Positions 15,551 through 23,745 of a stretch of DNA of 35,604 nucleotides are shown here, piece by piece; the first letter of the stretch is position 1; each line of letters begins with the position of its first letter. Location of the stretch: NCBI GenBank assembly GCA_965661115.1, contig CBFICO010000014.1, forward strand, positions 1 to 35,604, in the 5' to 3' direction. Below the pieces are notes generated by a model. It was not told where the DNA came from, did not search any database, and saw nothing but the letters and a program-made list of their open reading frames with translations. The DNA is from UBA6770 sp965661115. Its GTDB lineage: Bacteria; Bacteroidota; Bacteroidia; Flavobacteriales_G; Salibacteraceae. The position numbers were made by a program, and so were the translations under genes.

Positions 15551-17080
15551 TCAAAAATCGAAGTAAAGGTTCTGTAATTCTGTGCGTAAGGCAAGATAAA
15601 CCCATTGAGCATCTTCGCCATTTTTAAAAAGATTATCACGTCTTTCTTGAACACCCGCAACTAGCATAAAATTCCTAGAAGAATTGAATAAATAACCAAC
15701 TTCAACTGAACTAATACTCACTTGATTTACAACATTACTTTTTATGCTAACCGCTCCTGACGACGAGGAAACTGTGGTGTTTTTCCGATGCTGATTATAC
15801 TTGAGGCTAACGAAAATATCGCGGAATGAGTAGTTGGCTCTTAAAATTATTTCATCGGTTACGTTTGTAAAAAAGTTAGCTAACCCTTCATTGTAATGGT
15901 CGAATTGCATTCGCGAATCTCTGTGTTCATATAATCCTTGATCAAGTGAATTGTACTCGGCCTGTATAAACAGGTTTTCCAAACTGAATGCATCAAACCA
16001 TTTACCGCCAAATTGTGCTGCATATTTTGAAGATTCGCGCTGCCCAATCACAAACTGCGAGTATAATACCACCTTTTCGAATGGATTTACCCTTGCATTA
16101 AACCCTACAATTCCTTTGTAGTTATGTCCTTCTAGACCATTTATTCCCGAATTTAATAAAGGAACTGGCAGGAAGTAATTGACCGGAAGTGGAACCGTTC
16201 CAGCAGTATCCCAATTGCGCCAAATTCCTGCTTCAAAGAATCCAATCTCAAAACGCTTATTGGGTTCAAAGTGTAGAATATGAAACGTTCCAGCTTTTCG
16301 AACAAATTGTGCCTCGGTAGCTCCTGTAGCCGGCAATCGTTCTAAATTTTGAAGTGCCGCGAAAGAGGGTTGGTATAATAGCTTTCCATTAAACATCGAG
16401 AAACCAACTTTAAGAAATGGGTAGTTAAAAGCAAAATCTGAGAGCAGCAAACTCCTGTATCCGTTTCCGTAAAAGTTTTTTCCATGGCCCGCTTGAAGCA
16501 TCAACCATTTTTTTGGCTGGTAATGCATTACTGCACTTGCGCGAGCGTAATCAAAACCTGTTTGCTTAAAGGGTTTTGTTCTGCCTTGTCCGGGAACTGC
16601 ACCTGATGTCCGTGTGTACTGGTCTAAATACCTCGGAAAAAAAGATTGATTTTCCCAAAAGGAGGTATAAAATCCAAATTTATTACCAACAGATGCTTCA
16701 ACCATTAAACCTCTGGTGTTGGAACTTCGTAACCTACTTGAAGTATCTTGAGAATTACCACCCAATTGTAAGTTGAGCAATGGGTTAATCCTTAATCTAA
16801 AATTACCTGTATCAACTTTTATAAAGTCCTCGTTTAAGAACTTGCGTCCTACCCAACTTTTATAGCGCTTTTTTTGCCACCTATCTTTATCAAGATTCCG
16901 GAGCGAATCTTCTGAAAGCGTATGCACCCATTGCTGGATACTAGGATGTTTTACTACGGCGTGCTCGTATATTTTTCGTTCAAAATTTATATTTGAACGC
17001 TGCTGGAAAGGAACAAAAGTTACTTGCCCTTTAACTAAGAAAGTGAAAAAAATTAGAATCGCTGGCAGTAAAACTCGCAC
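15551..17080 (-). CDS. Outer-membrane beta-barrel protein, Wzi/RemB-like (copy B)
   Basis: This is the paralogue of the gene at 12873-14477, 509 residues. It has a signal peptide (MRVLLPAILIFFTFLVKGQ), a soluble N-terminal part of about 90 residues, then a beta-barrel with the shared signature GHGKNFYGNGYRSLLLSDFAFNYPF and KV after it. A later FEIGFFEAGIW matches the FNVGFFESVVW of copy A, as does the LNPVIFMRP / LPVPLLN zone. It ends in an aromatic strand (LQNLYFDF), as barrel proteins do. The start is GTG at 17080, 8 bases after the fcl stop, so it is in the gmd-fcl operon. Function is inferred only: surface polysaccharide assembly or gliding-related. Confidence 0.72.
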   Translation of the reverse strand: MRVLLPAILIFFTFLVKGQVTFVPFQQRSNINFERKIYEHAVVKHPSIQQWVHTLSEDSLRNLDKDRWQKKRYKSWVGRKFLNEDFIKVDTGNFRLRINPLLNLQLGGNSQDTSSRLRSSNTRGLMVEASVGNKFGFYTSFWENQSFFPRYLDQYTRTSGAVPGQGRTKPFKQTGFDYARASAVMHYQPKKWLMLQAGHGKNFYGNGYRSLLLSDFAFNYPFLKVGFSMFNGKLLYQPSFAALQNLERLPATGATEAQFVRKAGTFHILHFEPNKRFEIGFFEAGIWRNWDTAGTVPLPVNYFLPVPLLNSGINGLEGHNYKGIVGFNARVNPFEKVVLYSQFVIGQRESSKYAAQFGGKWFDAFSLENLFIQAEYNSLDQGLYEHRDSRMQFDHYNEGLANFFTNVTDEIILRANYSFRDIFVSLKYNQHRKNTTVSSSSGAVSIKSNVVNQVSISSVEVGYLFNSSRNFMLVAGVQERRDNLFKNGEDAQWVYLALRTELQNLYFDF

Positions 17081-17088
17081 AAAGCAAA

Positions 17089-18021
17089 TTAAGCGAATTC
17101 AGACTTTAAAAAATCGGCGTAAACTTTTTCTATTCCTTCTTTTAGTCCAATAGAGTGTTTCCAGCCTAAACTATGGAGTTTAGAAACATCCATTAATTTT
17201 CTTGGCGTACCTTCTGGTTTAGATGAGTCAAATTTTAGCTCTCCTTCATAACCCACCACAGATTTTATAAGTAGTGCCAAGTCTTTAATAGAAATATCAT
17301 CACCCGTACCGATGTTTAGCCAATCCGTACCGTCGTATTCATTCATCAAAAACACGCAAGCCTCAGCTAAGTCATCTACATGCAAAAACTCACGTTTTGG
17401 AGTGCCACTGCCCCAAACTTCTACGTGGGGAATGTTGTTCTTTTTAGCTTCATGGAACTTACGTAACAAAGCAGGTAAAACATGAGAATTCTGCAAATCG
17501 TAATTATCATTAGGGCCATAAAGATTCGTTGGCATAGCAGAAATAAAGTTAGACCCATATTGGTCTCTATAACTTTCGCATAATTTGATTCCCGCAATCT
17601 TTGCAATGGCGTAGGGTTCATTGGTTGGTTCTAATTCGCCCGATAGTAAATAATCTTCTTTGAGCGGCTGAGGCGCCATTTTAGGGTAAATACACGACGA
17701 ACCCAAAAACAACAGTTTTTGGACAATATGTTGATGTGAAGCATTAACAATATTGGCTTCCATCATAATGTTATCGTACAAAAACTCCGCTCGATACGTA
17801 TTATTTGCGTGAATTCCTCCCACCTTTGCCGCAGCAAGGAAAACGTATTGAGGTTTTTCGGTAGCAAAAAAATCGTTTACCGCCGCTTGGTTTCTTAAAT
17901 CCAATTCCTCCGATCTTCTGTAAACCAAATTGGTATAACCAAGACCTTGTAATCGTCTAACTATTGCCGATCCAACCATTCCGTTGTGTCCGGCAACGTA
18001 TATTTTATCGTTTAAATCCAC
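17089..18021 (-). CDS. fcl: GDP-L-fucose synthase
   Basis: This is the NADPH-dependent 3,5-epimerase/4-reductase that converts GDP-4-keto-6-deoxy-mannose to GDP-L-fucose. The 310-residue short-chain dehydrogenase has the dinucleotide motif VAGHNGMVGSA (9-19), the catalytic Ser in LGSSCIYP (about 108), and the Tyr137/Lys141 pair of PYAIAKIAG. The length is normal. The start is GTG at 18021; a later start would remove the cofactor motif. It follows gmd by 3 bases, so the two consecutive enzymes are co-expressed. Confidence 0.95.
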   Translation of the reverse strand: MDLNDKIYVAGHNGMVGSAIVRRLQGLGYTNLVYRRSEELDLRNQAAVNDFFATEKPQYVFLAAAKVGGIHANNTYRAEFLYDNIMMEANIVNASHQHIVQKLLFLGSSCIYPKMAPQPLKEDYLLSGELEPTNEPYAIAKIAGIKLCESYRDQYGSNFISAMPTNLYGPNDNYDLQNSHVLPALLRKFHEAKKNNIPHVEVWGSGTPKREFLHVDDLAEACVFLMNEYDGTDWLNIGTGDDISIKDLALLIKSVVGYEGELKFDSSKPEGTPRKLMDVSKLHSLGWKHSIGLKEGIEKVYADFLKSEFA

Positions 18022-18024
18022 TGA

Positions 18025-19113
18025 TTACTCTTGGGTAAGGTTAACTTCATGACCGCCATCCATTAGGTATTTTTTCTGGCTAAAATGTTCTACATCGGCA
18101 GTAACCATTTCTTTAACCAATGCGTTGATATCGTATGTCGGCTCCCAGCCTAATTCCGTTTTAGCTTTGGTTGCATCACCAATTAGCAATTCTACCTCGG
18201 CTGGGCGATAATAGGTAGGGTCAACTTCAACCAATACACGCCCAGTTTCTGTGCATGTACCCATTTCTTCAGCACCCTCTCCTGACCAGTTTAAGGTAAT
18301 ACCAACCTCAGCAAAAGACATATTTACAAAGTCTCGCACAGAATACATTTTACCAGTGGCTAGCACGTAGTCGTCTGCAGTATCTTGCTGCAGCATACGC
18401 CACATTCCTTCTACATAATCTTTAGCGTGACCCCAATCTCGTTGGGCATCCAAATTTCCTAAATACAGTTTATCTGCTAAACCAAGCTTAATTTGAGCAA
18501 CCGAACGAGTAATTTTTCTTGTCACAAAAGTTTCCCCTCTACGCGGGCTTTCGTGATTGAATAAAATACCGTTACAGGCAAACATGTCGTATGATTCACG
18601 GTAGTTTTTGATTATCCAAAAACCATACAGCTTTGCTACCCCATAAGGAGATCTTGGATAAAAAGGTGTTTTTTCGGTTTGTGGTATTTCTTGCACCTTT
18701 CCGTACAACTCTGAGGTAGATGCCTGATACAATTTTGTTTTCTTTTCTAGACCAAGAATACGGATAGCCTCTAAAATCCTTAAGGTTCCTATACCATCTG
18801 CGTTTGCTGTATATTCCGGTAAATCGAAACTTACCTTAACATGGCTCATTGCGGCTAGGTTATAAATTTCATCCGGCTGAGTTTCTTGAATAATTCTTAT
18901 GAGGTTAGTAGAATCGGTCAAGTCTCCATAGTGCAAAAAGAACTTTAATCCTTTTTTATGAAAGTCTTGGTATAGATGGTCTACTCTGTCGGTATTAAAA
19001 AGTGAACTTCTTCTTTTAATACCGTGAACGGTGTATCCTTTTTCTAATAAAAGTTCTGCCAAGTAGGCACCGTCTTGACCTGTAATACCTGTTATAATTG
19101 CTACTTTATTCAT
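18025..19113 (-). CDS. gmd: GDP-mannose 4,6-dehydratase
   Basis: This enzyme makes GDP-4-keto-6-deoxy-D-mannose, the precursor of GDP-L-fucose and related 6-deoxy sugars. The 362 residues show the NADP motif ITGITGQDGAYLAE (7-20), the RRSSLFNTDRVDHLY segment, the catalytic TSE (133-135) and the Tyr157/Lys161 pair of SPYGVAKLYG, with FNHESPRRGETFVTRK following. I chose ATG 19113. A TTG at 19122 extends the frame by three codons but lies inside a perfect -7 promoter box, so it is unlikely. Confidence 0.96.
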   Translation of the reverse strand: MNKVAIITGITGQDGAYLAELLLEKGYTVHGIKRRSSLFNTDRVDHLYQDFHKKGLKFFLHYGDLTDSTNLIRIIQETQPDEIYNLAAMSHVKVSFDLPEYTANADGIGTLRILEAIRILGLEKKTKLYQASTSELYGKVQEIPQTEKTPFYPRSPYGVAKLYGFWIIKNYRESYDMFACNGILFNHESPRRGETFVTRKITRSVAQIKLGLADKLYLGNLDAQRDWGHAKDYVEGMWRMLQQDTADDYVLATGKMYSVRDFVNMSFAEVGITLNWSGEGAEEMGTCTETGRVLVEVDPTYYRPAEVELLIGDATKAKTELGWEPTYDINALVKEMVTADVEHFSQKKYLMDGGHEVNLTQE

Positions 19114-19119
19114 AAGCGG

Positions 19120-19127
19120 CAAAACTA
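19120..19127 (-). promoter_or_regulatory. Candidate -7 promoter box for gmd-fcl
   Basis: TAGTTTTG on the minus strand matches TAnnTTTG and ends only 6 bases before the gmd ATG, which predicts a leaderless or nearly leaderless transcript. No -33 TTG is clear. Confidence 0.4.
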
Positions 19128-19159
19128 ATCAGTACAGTTAAATTTTTCAGTGATTTAAC

Positions 19160-20032
19160 TTAATAACTTGAACCGCTCGCTCCAATCTTTTCTATTGGAT
19201 GCCAAGTAGTTTTAACCTCGCTTACATCTTTTATTAAGTATGGGCTTTCTCCTTTTTCTGTAATGATTTGATCTTCGGAATAAATTCTCATTCTCTTAAG
19301 GTTTCCTGCAGATTTTTCTTGTAATGCCTTAACCATATCTTTATCATCACCACAGTATAAAACCGCATTGGTATCCATGTGATCCACTATATGCGATGCC
19401 AACTCCGAGGTTTTACCGGTAAGGATATTTACCACACCACCTGGAACATCAGAGTCGTTGAGCACTTCAGAAAGAGTTACACTACACAAGGGTTTCGATT
19501 CAGAAGAAATAGCTACAACCGTGTTTCCTGCTGCAATAGTCGCTGCAATTTGAGTAGATAATCCCAGCAAGGCATTGTTTTCAGAAGACAAAATGGCAAC
19601 TACTCCCATAGGTTCGAGTTGTGAAAAATTAAAATGATTGGTAGCCACAGGATTAACAGAACTAAATAACTGCTGGTACTTATCGCACCAACCTGCATAA
19701 TAAACCCACCTATCTACCGTGGCATTCACTTCTGTTTCCGCTTGTTTTTTTGTACTGCCTAGTAGCAACAACTCATCAATAAACTGAGCCCTTCTGTCTT
19801 CCAACATCTCTGCTACGCGATACAAAATTTGAGATCGATTGTATGCCGTTCTTCCGGCCCAACCCGACTGAGCGGCGCGAGCAGCCACCACAGCATTTCG
19901 GTAATCTTTTCTAGAGCTTAAACAAACGTTTACGTTTACACCTTCTGGGTTGTAATATCGCCCAGATTCTGTTCTGGGGAACTTACCCCCGATATATATT
20001 TTGTATGTTTTTTTTACTGTCAACCTTGTCAT
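19160..20032 (-). CDS. Truncated aldehyde dehydrogenase-like protein without active site (ALDH16 C-half-like)
   Basis: The 290-residue protein matches the N-terminal cofactor-binding region of the aldehyde dehydrogenase superfamily (YKIYIGGKFPRTESGRYY; AVVAARAAQSGWAGRTAYNRSQILYRVAEMLE; EPMGVVAILSSENN; AATIAAGNTVVAI; VPGGVVNILTG). It stops where the catalytic half should begin. There is no LELGG glutamate and no catalytic Cys loop, and the NAD-site Lys motif LKPAE is replaced by ISSES. It ends in GASGSSY. It lies 2 bases after the full-length enzyme. A Cys-less second ALDH unit attached to a complete one is the architecture of ALDH16, so this may be a non-catalytic partner subunit rather than a decayed gene. 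Confidence 0.85.
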   Translation of the reverse strand: MTRLTVKKTYKIYIGGKFPRTESGRYYNPEGVNVNVCLSSRKDYRNAVVAARAAQSGWAGRTAYNRSQILYRVAEMLEDRRAQFIDELLLLGSTKKQAETEVNATVDRWVYYAGWCDKYQQLFSSVNPVATNHFNFSQLEPMGVVAILSSENNALLGLSTQIAATIAAGNTVVAISSESKPLCSVTLSEVLNDSDVPGGVVNILTGKTSELASHIVDHMDTNAVLYCGDDKDMVKALQEKSAGNLKRMRIYSEDQIITEKGESPYLIKDVSEVKTTWHPIEKIGASGSSY

Positions 20033-20034
20033 AA

Positions 20035-21486
20035 TTAATCGTTGAAATGTAAATAGGCCTCTAATCCGTGTACACCACCTTCTCGGCCGTAACCACTTTC
20101 TTTATACCCACCAAACGGGCTGGTTGGATCGAATTTATTAAAAGTGTTAGCCCAAATAACTCCTGCCTTTAACTGACTGGTTAAATTAAAAATCTTGGAG
20201 CCTTTATCTGTCCATACTCCTGCAGATAAACCATAAGGTGTGTTGTTCGCTTTTTGAACTACCTCGCTAATGGTTCTAAAACTTTGAACAGCTAAAACAG
20301 GTCCAAATATTTCTTCTTGAGATATTCTATTGCTTTGAGCTGCTCCGGTAAATACCGTGGGTTTTACCCAATACCCTTTTTTGGGAACGGAGCAACTAGA
20401 CTGAAACATTTCTAAGCCTTCTTGCTTTCCTATTTTTAGGTATTCGTTAATGGTGTTTAACTGGCTTTTTGAATTGATGGCTCCAATGTCGGTATTCTTA
20501 TCTAGCGGATCGCCAACAATTAAGTTCTCAATACGATGTTGCAATTTTTGGATTACTTCATCGTGTACCGACTCTTGAACAAACAAGCGAGAACCCGCAC
20601 AGCAAACGTGACCTTGATTAAAATAGATGCCATTAATAATTCCTTCAACCGCCTGATTGATAGCCGCATCTTCAAAAATGATATTTGCGGCTTTACCACC
20701 TAATTCAAGCGTGAGTTTTTTATCCGAACCTGCGGTAGCTCGTTGGATAATTTTACCCACCTCTGTAGATCCTGTAAAAGCAATCTTATTCACTTTTGGG
20801 TGGTTTACCACCGCTGCGCCAGTTGCACCTGCACCAGTAACTACATTTACTACTCCAGGAGGAAACTCCGCTTCTTCAATAATTTCTGCCAGTTTTAAAG
20901 CTGTAAGTGGTGTTGTTTCCGCTGGTTTAAGCACTACGGTGTTACCACAAGCCAATGCGGGCGCTAATTTCCAAGCAGCCATCAATAACGGAAAGTTCCA
21001 AGGAATGATTTGGCCCGCTACCCCAATTGGAGCAATACTTCTGTTTGGGAAAGCATAACTCAATTTATCTGCCCAACCTGCATGATAGAAAAAATGCGCG
21101 GCCGCCAAAGGCACATCAACATCTCTCGATTCGCGAATAGGTTTACCACCATCTAAAGTTTCGATTACCGCTAATTCTCTTGCCTTTTCTTGTATTAATC
21201 GGGCTAAACGAAAAATGTACTTGCCTCTTTCTTTTGCTGGTAGTTTAGACCATGAACCAAAAGCTTTTTCGGCAGCTTTTACAGCCGTATCAACATCATT
21301 GTCATGAGCTTCAGCAACTTCAGCTAAAACCTCCTCAGTGGCAGGGTTTATAGATTTAAAATACTTACCACTTTTAGGTTTTACCCATTTACCGTTAATG
21401 TATAAATTGTATTTCTTTTTTAGCTGAATATGGCTTGTGCTTTCTGGAGCAGGAGCGAATTCAAACTTATTTTTTGTTTTTACCAT
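20035..21486 (-). CDS. NAD(P)-dependent aldehyde dehydrogenase
   Basis: The 483-residue enzyme oxidises an aldehyde to its acid. The active-site set is complete: Asn164 in IPWNF, Lys187 in VLKPAE, the FTGSTEVG cofactor loop (237-244), Glu261 in LELGGK, catalytic Cys295 in NQGHVCCAGSR, and the EEIFGPVL and PFGGYKESGYGREGG motifs near the end. The usual GQ before the Cys is GH. It sits 3 bases after deoC, so acetaldehyde released by the aldolase is a plausible substrate, though this is inference from context. It begins with an extra hydrophilic stretch of about 20 residues. Confidence 0.93.
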   Translation of the reverse strand: MVKTKNKFEFAPAPESTSHIQLKKKYNLYINGKWVKPKSGKYFKSINPATEEVLAEVAEAHDNDVDTAVKAAEKAFGSWSKLPAKERGKYIFRLARLIQEKARELAVIETLDGGKPIRESRDVDVPLAAAHFFYHAGWADKLSYAFPNRSIAPIGVAGQIIPWNFPLLMAAWKLAPALACGNTVVLKPAETTPLTALKLAEIIEEAEFPPGVVNVVTGAGATGAAVVNHPKVNKIAFTGSTEVGKIIQRATAGSDKKLTLELGGKAANIIFEDAAINQAVEGIINGIYFNQGHVCCAGSRLFVQESVHDEVIQKLQHRIENLIVGDPLDKNTDIGAINSKSQLNTINEYLKIGKQEGLEMFQSSCSVPKKGYWVKPTVFTGAAQSNRISQEEIFGPVLAVQSFRTISEVVQKANNTPYGLSAGVWTDKGSKIFNLTSQLKAGVIWANTFNKFDPTSPFGGYKESGYGREGGVHGLEAYLHFND

Positions 21487-21489
21487 AGC

Positions 21490-22386
21490 TTAGTCTATTG
21501 AAAAATAATCGGGTGTTTGGTATACGCCTGTTTGGGTTTTAGCGTACTGTAATAAAACTTCGTTTGCTAAACTTGAAGCACCAAATCGGAACCACTCATT
21601 CGATAACCATTTATCGCCTAAAACCTCTTTAACTAAAACCAGATAGTGTAGTGCTAATTTCGATTTTGAAATCCCACCGGCCGGCTTCATAGCAATCATT
21701 TTACCAGTATTTAGATAGTAATCTTTTATTGCTTCTAGCATTACGCATGCAACGTGAAGGTTGGCAGCTTTCGGAATTTTACCGGTGGAGGTCTTTATGA
21801 AATCTGCACCAGCATAAATGGCTAAGTCACTTGCTTTGCGCACCTGATCTAAACTGCCTAATTCGCCTGTTTCTAAAATCACTTTAAGGCGAGCTTTTCC
21901 ACAGGCTTCTTTTATGGTACTTATTTCATCAGAAACAAAATTGTAATCTCCTTGTAAAAACCTACCACGTGAAATCACCATGTCAATTTCGTCAGCACCA
22001 GCATCCAAAGCAATATTAGTATCCGCCAGTTTTACTTCTAATGAAGTTTGGCCTGACGGAAACCCTGTTGCCACCGAAGCCACTTTTATTCCAGATTTGC
22101 CTAATGCTTTTTTTGCTGTACCTACCATAGAAGGATAAACGCATACAGCAGCAACATTGGGGAGCTCTGAATAATTATCACACAAATGCTGTGCTTTTTG
22201 GCAAAGCTGACGTACTTTACCTTCAGTATCTGCACCTTCTAAAGTGGTTAAATCAATCATACTGAGGGTCATCTTTAGCCCCTCAATTTTCATGTCGGTT
22301 TTTACGCTTCGAGCGGTAACTCGAGCTATTCTATCTTCAACTCCAACTTGATCTACGGGTGGAGAAGTAAAGCTTGATTTTTGCAT
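21490..22386 (-). CDS. deoC: Deoxyribose-phosphate aldolase
   Basis: This class I aldolase splits 2-deoxyribose-5-phosphate into acetaldehyde and glyceraldehyde-3-phosphate in deoxynucleoside breakdown. The 298-residue TIM barrel has the Schiff-base Lys198 in DFIKTSTGK, the second active-site Lys234 in AMKPAGGI, and the GADEIDMV strand (130-137) carrying the catalytic Asp. At 298 residues it is longer than the E. coli enzyme (about 260), with extra residues at the N-terminus. It leads an operon with the two aldehyde dehydrogenase genes (gap of 3 bases). No phosphopentomutase or nucleoside phosphorylase gene is nearby. Confidence 0.95.
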   Translation of the reverse strand: MQKSSFTSPPVDQVGVEDRIARVTARSVKTDMKIEGLKMTLSMIDLTTLEGADTEGKVRQLCQKAQHLCDNYSELPNVAAVCVYPSMVGTAKKALGKSGIKVASVATGFPSGQTSLEVKLADTNIALDAGADEIDMVISRGRFLQGDYNFVSDEISTIKEACGKARLKVILETGELGSLDQVRKASDLAIYAGADFIKTSTGKIPKAANLHVACVMLEAIKDYYLNTGKMIAMKPAGGISKSKLALHYLVLVKEVLGDKWLSNEWFRFGASSLANEVLLQYAKTQTGVYQTPDYFSID

Positions 22387-22440
22387 GAGGTAAAAATATA
22401 AAAAGGGGATGGATGGAGGTTCTAAAATAAGCTATAATTC

Positions 22441-22500
22441 TACCGTCATTCCCGCGCAGGCGAGAATCTCAATTTATATTAGCTTCCTACCGAAGCTGGA
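22441..22500. repeat. GC-rich double-hairpin patch, possible dispersed repeat remnant
   Basis: Between deoC and the terminator lies CGTCATTCCCGCGCAGGCGAG, much richer in GC than its surroundings. It forms an imperfect 8-bp hairpin (ATTCCCGC / GCGAGAAT, one mismatch, 22448-22467), followed by a perfect 6-bp hairpin (AGCTTC / GAAGCT, 22481-22497). The GTCATTCCCGCG...GCGGGAATC wording is familiar from dispersed intergenic repeats in several bacterial groups. Only one copy is present in this window, so its repeat nature is unproven. Confidence 0.5.
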
Positions 22501-22523
22501 ACGCCGTCCTGAAAATAGATCAT

Positions 22524-22570
22524 AAAAAAAGCCTTTTCAAACTTGAATTATCAAGTGAAAAGGCTTTTTT
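22524..22570. terminator. Bidirectional intrinsic terminator between tonB and deoC
   Basis: The inverted repeat GCCTTTTC..ACTTGA-ATTA-TCAAGT-GAAAAGGC (22531-22564; 14 paired bases, one 2-base bulge) is flanked by seven A on the left and six T on the right. It therefore ends transcripts from either side. For minus-strand transcription it lies 20 bases after the tonB stop and separates tonB from the deoC operon. Confidence 0.88.
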
Positions 22571-22589
22571 GTTTTGCTTAAGTCTTTGA

Positions 22590-23267
22590 TTATCTCAGTA
22601 CAAATCGAACAGGTAAATTATACTGCACGCGCACTGCCTTTCCTCTTTGTTTTCCTGGAGACCATTTCGGCATTTTTTCAACTACAGCAACCGCTGCTTC
22701 GTCACATCCTCCGCCAATTCCACGGAGCACTCTAACACCATCAATTGAACCATCTTCCTTTACAACAAAGGTTACGAACACAATTCCTTGGATGTTCGCA
22801 TCTTTTGCCATAGCAGGATATTTAAGGTTTTTACCTAGGTACTTATATAACTCTGCTTCTCCGCCTGGAAAAGAAGGCATATCTTCAACAATGGTAAAAA
22901 TCTCAGGCTCTGCGTACTCTTCCTCTTCTTCGATTTCAACGATTTCGATTTCGGTGTCTTCATCCATCTCGGTGTCTTCCAATTCCAATTCGTCCTCGAT
23001 TTCTTCGTCGTCTTCTACAATATCAATGATAGTAGTTTGTGGCGGTGGTGGTGGCGGTGGTGGCGGTGGTGGTGCTTGCTGAGTAAGTGGAATCATTTCC
23101 TCTTCCTCAATATCTAAATTTAGTCCGCCAAGGTCTTGGGTAGTTTTATCGAAAATGGCCCACTCAAAACTTACGAGTACCAACGCCAATGCAAAAACTA
23201 ACCCCACCTGAAACAACAGCCCCTTTCTCTTTTCCAGATCTACTGAAGGGTTCTTTTTATTATCCAT
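22590..23267 (-). CDS. tonB: Energy transducer TonB
   Basis: TonB couples the inner-membrane proton force (via ExbB/ExbD) to outer-membrane TonB-dependent receptors. The 225 residues comprise one N-terminal membrane anchor (about 17-36), a run of about 11 prolines near residue 70, a strongly acidic linker of about 45 residues in place of the usual Pro-Lys/Pro-Glu repeats, and a TonB C-terminal domain (GGEAELYKYLGKNLKYPAMAK; GIVFVTFVVKEDG; MPKWSPGKQRGKAVRVQYNLPVRF). The C-terminal domain is of the common Bacteroidota type with a YPxxA motif. The proline codons create a GGT/GGC triplet run on the plus strand (23041-23072). The gene is followed by a terminator. Confidence 0.93.
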   Translation of the reverse strand: MDNKKNPSVDLEKRKGLLFQVGLVFALALVLVSFEWAIFDKTTQDLGGLNLDIEEEEMIPLTQQAPPPPPPPPPPPQTTIIDIVEDDEEIEDELELEDTEMDEDTEIEIVEIEEEEEYAEPEIFTIVEDMPSFPGGEAELYKYLGKNLKYPAMAKDANIQGIVFVTFVVKEDGSIDGVRVLRGIGGGCDEAAVAVVEKMPKWSPGKQRGKAVRVQYNLPVRFVLR

Positions 23268-23338
23268 TTTTAAAAATTTATATAAAGGTAATTAGTAAAA
23301 AATGCATTACACATTTCTTGCCAATTCTTTACGTTTTC

Positions 23339-23719
23339 TTAACCTACCAAATCTTTGTAGTCGTCTGCAGATAAAAGACTATCCAACTGACTATCGTCAC
23401 TTGGTTTAATCTTTACCATCCAACCATCTTCGTATGGGTTAGCGTTTACCGTTTCTGGCGCTCCTTCAAGTTCGCTGTTGAACTCCAAAATTTCGCCGCT
23501 AATCGGCATAAACAAATCAGACACAGTTTTTACTGCTTCAATTGTTCCGAACACCTCTTCTTGATCAAGAGTTTCTCCTTTGGTTTCAATTTCTACATAC
23601 ACAATATCTCCCAATTCACCTTGGGCAAAATCCGTAATACCAACGGTTACCGTTCCATCACTTTCTACTCTTACCCACTCGTGGTCTTTGGTGTATTTTA
23701 ATTCTGCAGGGATATTCAT
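23339..23719 (-). CDS. gcvH: Glycine cleavage system H protein
   Basis: GcvH is the lipoyl-carrying shuttle of the glycine cleavage complex. The 126-residue protein shows the N-terminal KYTKDHEWVRVE, then VGITDFAQGELGDIVYVE, and the lipoylation site Lys64 in IEAVKTVSD, followed by LFMPISGEI. ATG 23719 (MNIPAELKY) is the right start; a TTG three codons upstream adds nothing conserved. It stands alone, without gcvT or gcvP nearby, just downstream of sprA. A -7 box lies 27 bases upstream. Confidence 0.95.
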   Translation of the reverse strand: MNIPAELKYTKDHEWVRVESDGTVTVGITDFAQGELGDIVYVEIETKGETLDQEEVFGTIEAVKTVSDLFMPISGEILEFNSELEGAPETVNANPYEDGWMVKIKPSDDSQLDSLLSADDYKDLVG

Positions 23720-23745
23720 ATCGCTCAATAAATTTATAAGGCAGA

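Noticed and set aside
19160..20032. Truncated aldehyde dehydrogenase as a pseudogene
   Set aside because: The frame is clean over 290 codons, it is tightly spaced in the operon and the short form fits the ALDH16 second unit; decay remains possible but is less likely.
20657..21058. 133-codon plus-strand open frame
   Set aside because: It is antisense to the catalytic region of the aldehyde dehydrogenase and has no recognisable domain.
22792..23082. Plus-strand Ser/Gly-rich open frame
   Set aside because: It is the antisense of the acidic and proline-rich parts of tonB, which explain the Ser and Gly runs.
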